Below, one piece after another: positions 57,114 through 64,000 of a stretch of 64,000 bases of DNA. Source of the DNA: Selaginella moellendorffii. Lineage: Eukaryota > Streptophyta > Lycopodiopsida > Selaginellales > Selaginellaceae. How positions within the stretch are numbered: the first letter of the stretch is position 1; each line of letters starts with the position of its first letter. The notes below the pieces were generated by a model. It did not search any database. It was not told the origin of the DNA and worked only from the letters and a program-made list of their open reading frames with translations. The stretch spans positions 324,302-388,301 of the forward strand of contig NW_003314355.1 in assembly GCF_000143415.4 (NCBI RefSeq), written 5' to 3'. Made by a program: the position numbers and the translations under genes.

Positions 57114-57184
57114 GGAGGCAACCAGGATCGAACTAGTGACCTATCAGACTGCAGCCGATTGCTCTACCGCTGAGCTATACCTCC
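57114..57184 (-). tRNA. tRNA-Cys (anticodon GCA)
   Basis: The minus strand folds into a complete cloverleaf of 71 nt: acceptor GGAGGTA/TGCCTCC, D arm GCTC-loop-GAGC with GGTA, anticodon stem ATCGG/CTGAT enclosing CTGCAGT (anticodon GCA, position 33 T), variable AGGTC, T arm ACTAG/CTGGT around TTCGATC. No CCA is encoded. No intron. The internal A box (TAGCTCAGCGGTAGAGC) and B box (GTTCGATCC) are intact, fitting a nuclear Pol III gene. Some G-T pairs and a T-arm A at the first pair are slight departures. Confidence 0.88.
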
Positions 57185-58500
57185 ATCACACAAACCATAT
57201 CTGGTTAATAGAGATGAGATCATGTTTCCTTTTCTTACTCTGTACGTCGTTGAGTGTTGGCTTATTTCCAATGGCACTCCGATTTGCTTTTCTTGCTTAG
57301 CTCCTCGAGGTCTCCCAATCCTGGCATCTTTCCGCCCTGCATTTTCACTGCCAAGTTCCTCATTTGAGCACGCATTGGTATAGTTGAGATATAAACTGGC
57401 CAACCCGCAAAAATCGAGAACAGATATATGCTTATTTTAAGAAGCTCAGGATCTTCTCTTTACAGAAACAATGACTGAGAACGAGAGAACAGCATACTCA
57501 AGCTCCTTGCAGCTTCACGGATTTCTGTGGTCCGAGCAAGCGTCACAAAATGCCTCAATGTATCCGGCAAAGGTTAAACGCTGATTCGAGAAAAACGAAA
57601 GAAACAAACCACTTTGCCTGTCGAATTTGCTAGAATCCTAGCTAGATATCGCATTTTCCAGTACGCGCTAGGCAGAGGTAGGCAGAGCTTGCAATTGTAA
57701 CAAAACTCAAACAGAAACGCCCTCAAGGAAACCAAATTTAAGAACAGTCTGTCGAGCAAAACACCAAGCGAAGCAAAGGAATGAGGCTGCAGCCAGAACA
57801 AAATCAAAGCAGTACAACTTCGTTCTCGAGTATCCTCTAGAGAGTTCCACTGGCCTCTTATAACCTGGATGTCAAAATGCTAGGAAAAATTTAAGAGCGA
57901 ACGAACAGGATAAAAGAAAGTGTGCACTTAAAGACTCTTCCGGAGCGTCACAGTTAAAATTCCCACGCTTCCACACCAAGCTAGAGCACAAAGATTACAA
58001 GAGACAATTGTAAGCTTACCACGCCATTTAGAAGGCATGGAAAATCACCCCTTGGGAAACCCACATATCATTCTTCCTCCAAGTGGTCCAGCAATCGCGA
58101 TCTAAAACTTAAGAAAACAAAGACAAGCAAGTAAACACGATGGCCACCTTTATTGACGTGGACAAGAAGCGTTACCGTCAAAGTTTGTCCACGACGTTGA
58201 ACTAGAAAAGGAGAACCTCGTCACTCTCCAATACGCAATGTAAGATCAGCTATAGTAGAGGGAAGAATGGGACAGGTATATCCAGAACCCTTAACGTGGA
58301 GGAGGCGCAATGCCGGTGGCGAGCCGGATCGTAGGTAGCGCGGAATTTGGAGCTGGAGCTGACGGCGATCAGCACAAGAAGCCTAAGAAGGCATGCCCTG
58401 ATTTCCTCGATTTTTTGCCGACGCTGCCCCGGACGACGATGACGCCGTGGTCAGCACCAATCGCTGTCGCAAGTTTTGGAAAGCTATAGCTTACCTGCTC
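57185..58500. other. Spacer without recognised gene
   Basis: Only short open frames; nothing recognised. Confidence 0.4.
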
Positions 58501-58529
58501 ACAAACAATGCAAGGTACTTGCGATCTTT

Positions 58530-59150
58530 CGTGTTCTTGCGATGGAGTAATCATTTCTAGCACGTACGCATGCATCCGACGCAAAGACTCTTATTTACGC
58601 GAATGCGGCAGCGCAACGAGGACCATGCTCGGATGCTACAACCGTTGCAAGGTCCGGCATCTAGTCGCCATGAATTCGATGATCACTAGACCACAGCTCG
58701 TGACATCCAAGCAATGAAGGAGTTCTTCGATGTAATGCCAAAGCACGATGCTATCTCCTCGACTGGGCATCCGATGAAAAGCCATTGAAGAGCACAAGCA
58801 CGATGACGAACATGTGCTCGTCCTACGTCGTCTATGAACGCCGCAATCTAGCCATGAAAACTTTTGATAGCATCCCCGAAAGGTGGACACTATGGGGATC
58901 TAGAGCGAGCGTTGATCTCTGGGATGATGTCACAGATTAGAGAGCTGCTTGGGAGCTCAAATCATTCGAGATAAATGTTCAAGGATCACTATCCTGGGCT
59001 TCGTTCCTCGCCGCTTGCAAAGTGGACCAAAGCAGCGCACAACTTGTTCCATCTCAGACTCCTTGGCCGGCACCTACTTGCTCGAGCTGTAGAATATCCC
59101 CTTGGAAAGTAAAGAAGCTCGAACGTCGGCTATCTGGAAAACTTACATGA
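58530..59150 (+). pseudogene. Decayed PPR (PLS-type) relic
   Basis: Scattered plus-strand pieces recall PLS repeats, e.g. RNLAMKTFDSIPERWTLWGS (58845-58905) and SWASFLAACKVDQSSAQ (about 58995-59045), with stops and frame changes between. No complete repeat run remains. Confidence 0.4.
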
Positions 59151-59522
59151 TGAAGACCTGCGGAAGCTGTCATCCTCATGCAGGATGGAGTGCCAAGCTT
59201 TCCAAGGTCAGCAGATCTTCGCAGATTTAGAGAAAGCCATCCCTGGTTCTCAAAGTCGAATGCGCCTGCAGGCTTCTCGCTCCAGAATCTCAAGTTTTTC
59301 GAACCACCGTCCACTAAACTACCGGGACTTGGTTCGAGCCGCTGTCGAAGAACATGTGGGAATGTCCACCAGATGCTACAGGTAGGATCGATCGATCGAT
59401 CTCTCAGGAGGGCTTCATTGCGATCACGAAGGCTCCATCACAAGTTTTTCGTAGTCATTGATAAAGTTCTTATTTATCTTTTATCACAACAACGAGCCCT
59501 AAGCTATTTTTCTTCCCTTGAA

Positions 59523-60802
59523 ATGGCGAGCAGCAAGGCGCTGCTGTGGGTCGCGGCGCTTCTGCTCTTCTTGCTCCTGATGCTAGTCACGCCCAGGATT
59601 CCACAGGATCAAGACTACCACGACTTTGCGGATCATCGCGCAATGCTTGGTAAGCGATACAAAGCTGGGAATTTGTCTCTGATTCTCATGTTTGCGTGCG
59701 ATAGGAATTCCCAACGCTTTGAATGTTGTGTCGAATTTCCCATTCCTCGTCATTGGCGCCGTGGGAATGGTGTTGACGCTGCAAGGGCGAAGCTTTCGTT
59801 TGAGGTATAGCTCTCATTTTCTTTCTTTTCTCTTTGTTCTTTGTGTTTGAGCCTCTACTATAACGTTTTGGCAGCCTTGAAGGGGAAGTCCTGGGATGGA
59901 CTTGGTTCTTCCTTGGCGTTGCAGCGACCACATTTGGATCTTCGTACTACCATCTCCATCCTGACGATTCCCGTCTAGTTTGGGATCGGCTGCCGGTGAC
60001 TATAACACTTCTTTCTCTCTTATATTTCACTTGCTCTTTTTTTTTCTTCTGAATTGTAGATGACGATATCCTTCACTGCTATCATGGCCGTGTTCGTCAT
60101 CGAGAGAGTAGACGATCGAACTGGGAAGGCGTCTGTTTTTCCACTTCTTGCCGCTGGAGCCTTGAGCGTCGCTTACTGGAGGTATGGCTTGACATGATAC
60201 TGTGACTCAGTGTAAGATGGCTGCATTTTTCTTTTTCTTTTTCTTTTTTTTGTTACTCAGGTTTGCTGACGATTTGCGGCCCTATGCCTTGGTTCAGTTC
60301 GTTCCTTGCATAGCGATTCCTGTCATGACACTTACTATGCCACCACAGTACACGCATTCCTTATACTGGTTGTGGGCTGCTGGTAAGATTAAGCTCTTCA
60401 CTCTCGTAGTCTTTTTTTTTTTTTTTTTTTTTGTAACGATTTTATCATATATATGACTCTGGTTTTTGCAGGCTTCTACTTGCTAGCAAAGGTTGCAGAA
60501 GCTGCAGACAATCAGATCTACCGTTGGACAGGCCATTTGGTAAGCGGCCACACACTGAAGCATTTGTTAGCGGCTTTAGTCCCGGTTTTCATCATGATCA
60601 TGCTAGCTCGTCGAGAGGAAGCTGTTGACAAGTGAGTTTTTGCCTTTTTATCATTTTAAACCGCGTCTGATTGCTAGCATACAGGGTGTGCATAATGACT
60701 AAGCTGAGAAACCACTCACGGGTTAGAAGATTGTGTGGGAAGGAAGAAGGCAGTGAGCAGGATCATACTGAGGCTAATCTTCTCACTAACTCGGTGCCTT
60801 GA
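59523..60802 (+). CDS. Alkaline-ceramidase-family (CREST) seven-helix membrane protein
   Basis: Seven exons (59523-59649, 59705-59804, 59875-59995, 60060-60181, 60261-60382, 60472-60631, 60685-60802) give 289 aa. The N-terminus is a membrane anchor (LLWVAALLLFLLLMLV), then PRIPQDQDYHDFADHR. Next come GIPNALNVVSNFPFLVIGAVG, WTWFFLGVAATTFGSSYYHLHPDD, LVWDRLPMTISFTAIMAVFVIE, FADDLRPYALVQFVPCIAIP and SGHTLKHLLAALVPVFI. Conserved Ser/His (FGSSYYH), Asp (DRLP) and His (GHTLKH) form the metal site of this superfamily, which includes alkaline ceramidases that cleave ceramide to sphingosine. Whether this plant subgroup has ceramidase activity is not settled. The tail is basic and cytosolic. Confidence 0.9.
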
Positions 60803-62660
60803 GTTGCTGTATAATGGGGCCAACCAGGTACGCGTTTTTTGTATGATAATCTCTTCTTACAAACAAAACAATCGAATATTACTCTTGGAGAAGAAATATT
60901 TCTTGCTTGCGAGCAAAATCACCAGACCTTCACTCAAGAGATATATAGAAGACTACTTTCAACCGAGAAGTCCATATTAGAAAGTGAAGACGACCTTGAG
61001 GATTGTGAGGGACTGATGAAATGGAGGGACCTCAAGAGGCACTTGATAGCTGAATTAATTTAATGCAAGAAGCTAAATGTATGGAAGTTCATCCATTTGA
61101 CATATCATATTAATTCCACGTTTTTTTATAGAGAACCACTTTGTGATTATATCTATTTTGGTTGAAATTCACAAATAAAATAAAAGCATTTTGAATAGAC
61201 TATGTGGTTTGGGCTTCCAGTCTTGCTTGTTACCAAGACCAACTTCCAAATTCCTGTTATAGAAACGGCATGCAATTGCCAGAAATTTTCTTGCTTGGAG
61301 CAGGATGGATTAGTCATAATTCCACTAGTGAAACTAATAAGATCCACACATGGTTACAGAAATTTGTAAAAATGGATTTGCATTAAATATTTAATCCTGA
61401 TGCAATCTATAGCAATGAATATGTGATTGCACATGGGAGCATTATATATTTACACATGTGTAGATTTACTTATTGTTTTGAGTTGCATACAAAAATATTA
61501 TGGACACAATCACTTTTTCGATTGCTATATAAGCAATTGAAATGCGAGTGTATATATAATATTTTTATCATGGGGTATGTCATGTATGCATGGGGCATGA
61601 CACCTCAAGCATCATGTTAAATCATCCTAATCTAATGAGGGTATTTTTGTCTCATTTTCATGTGCACAAATTTATGATGTGCTGATTGTAATAATTTCTC
61701 TCCTCTCATTTCTTGTGGGTCTAACTCATTTTTTGTGGCTCTAGCTCATTTTTTATGTGCTACACACCCTAAACTGGCCAAAATTGCCCTGCAGTAGCAT
61801 TAGTAAAGAATTAGTCATTTTTTGTTCATTGACATAAGCATGTTGGTGATATTGTAACTCCCTGTGCACATAAACAACACTACGAAGTGTGGTATTATTT
61901 GGACAGTCTTCAAATGCTTACTGGTATTATTGATTTTGTGTAAATAGATGCCCCAATGCTTTAGCTTGCAATATGTTGTAAAACAAAAGTTATGTCAAGA
62001 CCATGATTTACATGTGGTATGGGAAATTTACTATCAATGCACTAGAGCTTCATAATTGACTTCATATTAAAACACACATGGGGAATTGGCTTAAGTCTCC
62101 TTCACAAAACTTGCTCCAGGCAAATACAGGCATCTTAGTTTGCCATTAACATATGTAATCCTTCACGTTGTCAATTTTTCATATTGTAAAAGCTTTAAGA
62201 AGCATTTAAACTATAACAATACTCTTGAGGGGATACACTTCTTCCCAGCTTATAGCTTTGAGATACCGATGCAATATACACTAGTCCACTCCAAACGAGG
62301 AGGTAAGATCCTTCATTCTATATATTCCCTCAATTTAGCACTCACCCACATAAGAAATCTTTTATTCATTGCTATTCAATATTTTGTTGTGTTATGTAAA
62401 AGGTCTATCATGACACTTTTTCAAGGCTACCTTCCTTAGTTCCCCTTTTGAAATATACACCTTTATCTAGTTATAATAAATTAATCTATTATATTCCACA
62501 TAACTCATTTTCTTTTTCTGTAATACATATGGTTTTCACTTTATATCTTATGGTGATTTACTAGAAGATAACCACAAAGTGGAACTTAAACCCTTTATGT
62601 GCCATATATCACATGCTACATGCCACATGCCACATGTCTAATGACAATAGAGCAGAACCC
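60803..62660. other. AT-rich intergenic DNA
   Basis: No gene recognised. A 74-aa frame (60839-61063) has no resemblance to any family I know. Confidence 0.45.
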
Positions 62661-62664
62661 AAAT

Positions 62665-64000
62665 TTCAGGGCCTTGGGCCACTGAATGAAAGGAGAGAGC
62701 TAAGCTTGTAGTTAAGAAGCAAAGGAACTAGAGCACAAAATAATTCCCAAGTGTTCAGCCTAAGGAGCAAAAAGACAAAAGCATAAAGTAACTTGGAACA
62801 ATCCTAGAGCTTTTAGCATCCCAATGCCATGACTAATTTACAAAATAGAGCCAAATGAAGTATAATATAATTTTAGCATACTTGTGGCCTAATGCAAGGA
62901 TATGGGTACTCCACCAGCTAGCATAGTGTGGAACTTGGGTTGGACATAAAACAAGGATAGGCACGCAAGTGGGAACTAGACTACACCTCAAGTTAGTTAA
63001 TGTCACGAATGTGACTTCGAGTATCGAAAGTTACTTGTCGGCCAGTCTTTACGGACATTCTTTCTTTATTGCCATGATGGCAAGAGGTCAGTATTGCTGG
63101 ACCATTTATTAGCCCCTCTTGTGCTAGTGGAGTTAACTGGGCATTTCGAGTGTACTTAGACCGGACGAGCATAAGGACGGAATTCCTACGTGTTATTAGC
63201 TAAGCATACTTAACCTAGTAAGGAGTTCTCGTCTCGTTGTGTTTTGCACTGGTTAGTGACAAAAACCCTTGCGTATTGAGACTAGTCCTTCAATATTGCT
63301 ACATGATAGCTTACAGTGTTTGCCAAACACCCTTGCTATCATGCCTTTTGTGTTAGTATCATTTCGGTCCCAAATACTATTTATGGAAAGTGTCTAGATT
63401 TACTCATTTGGCATATCTATGGAATGTAGAGATTGTTCTGAACACAATGATGTTCGTCCCACGTCCAAATTCACAATATAAGGACATTCCATATTTAGTA
63501 AGTTTCAAGCTTGTCCCAGAGACAAATTAACTCCTAGAACTAAGGGAGGCTTGGGGTGAAAGCCCAAAGCATGTGTTCCCAAGGGGGGGCGAGATGGGTA
63601 TATGGGGGGTTCTAAATGTATAGTAGGGATAGTGGGTAGGTCAGGCATGGCTGACTAACCTGAGGCATAGTCTAGCTCCTGCTTGCGTGTTTGTCCTTGT
63701 TTTGTGTCTGGCTTGGGTCTAAGCCCAAGTTCCATTTCATGCTAGCTGATGGAGTACCCATATCCTTGCGTTAGGCCACCGGTATGCTGAAATAACACTA
63801 AACTTTGTTTGGCTCTCTTTTGCATGTTAGTCTTAGCATTGGGATGTTGGTTGCTTTGGGACTGTTCCTAGTCGCTCCGTGCTCCTGTCCCTTCGCTCCT
63901 TGGGCTATACATTTGGGAGTTATTCCATGCTCTAGTGCTATTGCTCCTTGGCTCCTTGCTTGGGAATTTGGCATCGTTCCTTCGTTCAGTGGCCCATGGC
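62665..64000. mobile_element. Inverted-repeat element with LTR-like core (truncated by window end)
   Basis: The left arm (about 62665-62995) is the reverse complement of the right arm (about 63654-64000), with long runs such as CAAGGATATGGGTACTCCA and GGGCCACTGAA shared between one arm and the complement of the other. I judge about three quarters of positions to match. The core between (63001-63653) starts TGTCACGAATGTGACTTCG and is the second copy of the repeat at 33193. The right arm reaches the window end, so the full element may be longer. No transposase was seen. Confidence 0.7.

Noticed and set aside
57114-57184. Organellar origin of the tRNA-Cys
   Set aside because: The body carries A and B box sequences of nuclear type and the surroundings are nuclear; nothing organellar flanks it.

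Overview
The window reads as nuclear DNA of a land plant with a compact genome, most likely a lycophyte of the Selaginella moellendorffii type. This is an inference from three things: introns mostly 50-75 nt long, neighbouring genes often under 150 bp apart, and a gene set restricted to or typical of land plants (GH3, hydroxyproline O-galactosyltransferase with a galectin domain, EMSY-like, LPA1-like, P- and PLS-class PPR proteins). No species-diagnostic marker was tested. Exon models were built by hand from reading frame, splice sites and family resemblance.

Layout, left to right. 1-3.1 kb: the 3' part of a xylulokinase gene, then phosphomannose isomerase (both +). 3.1-12 kb: a 20-exon KLHDC4-type kelch gene (-), flanked on both sides by decayed halves of a PDR-type ABCG transporter in the same order and orientation, plus a small unrecognised gene (+) with a decayed partial copy nearby. 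12-23.3 kb: three closely packed minus-strand genes, GT31/galectin galactosyltransferase, nuclear cap-binding protein CBP20 (with a U12-type AT-AC intron) and a KDM5/JMJ17-type histone demethylase. 23.7-30.1 kb: an intronless P-class PPR gene (-), a 71-aa conserved-looking small gene head to head with it, an intronless PLS PPR gene and an intronless PP2C (all +). 30.1-35.4 kb: AT-rich DNA with a gene relic, a one-domain PDI-like gene and a dispersed LTR-like repeat. 35.5-42 kb: a VTT-domain membrane protein, a truncated DNAJC9-like gene whose J domain has HPN instead of HPD, local duplications, and an unrecognised frame-broken locus. 42.2-54.6 kb: GH3, EMSY-like, HAKAI, CCT5, an SFI1-like Trp-rich coiled-coil protein and an LPA1-like plastid protein. 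54.6-64 kb: a MutS (MSH6/7) pseudogene, tRNA-Cys(GCA), a PPR relic, an alkaline-ceramidase-family gene, and AT-rich DNA ending in a long inverted-repeat element that shares its core with the repeat at 33 kb.

The genes do not form one pathway. Functional themes that recur are RNA processing (CBP20; HAKAI of the m6A writer; PPR proteins), chromatin (KDM5 H3K4 demethylase; EMSY-like reader), sugar and cell-wall metabolism (PMI, xylulokinase, Hyp-galactosyltransferase) and membrane or ER biology (PDI-like, VTT protein, ceramidase family). The least ordinary material is the U12 intron, the two non-canonical GC-AG introns, the split ABCG gene, the reduced PDI and J proteins, and the inverted-repeat element at the right edge.
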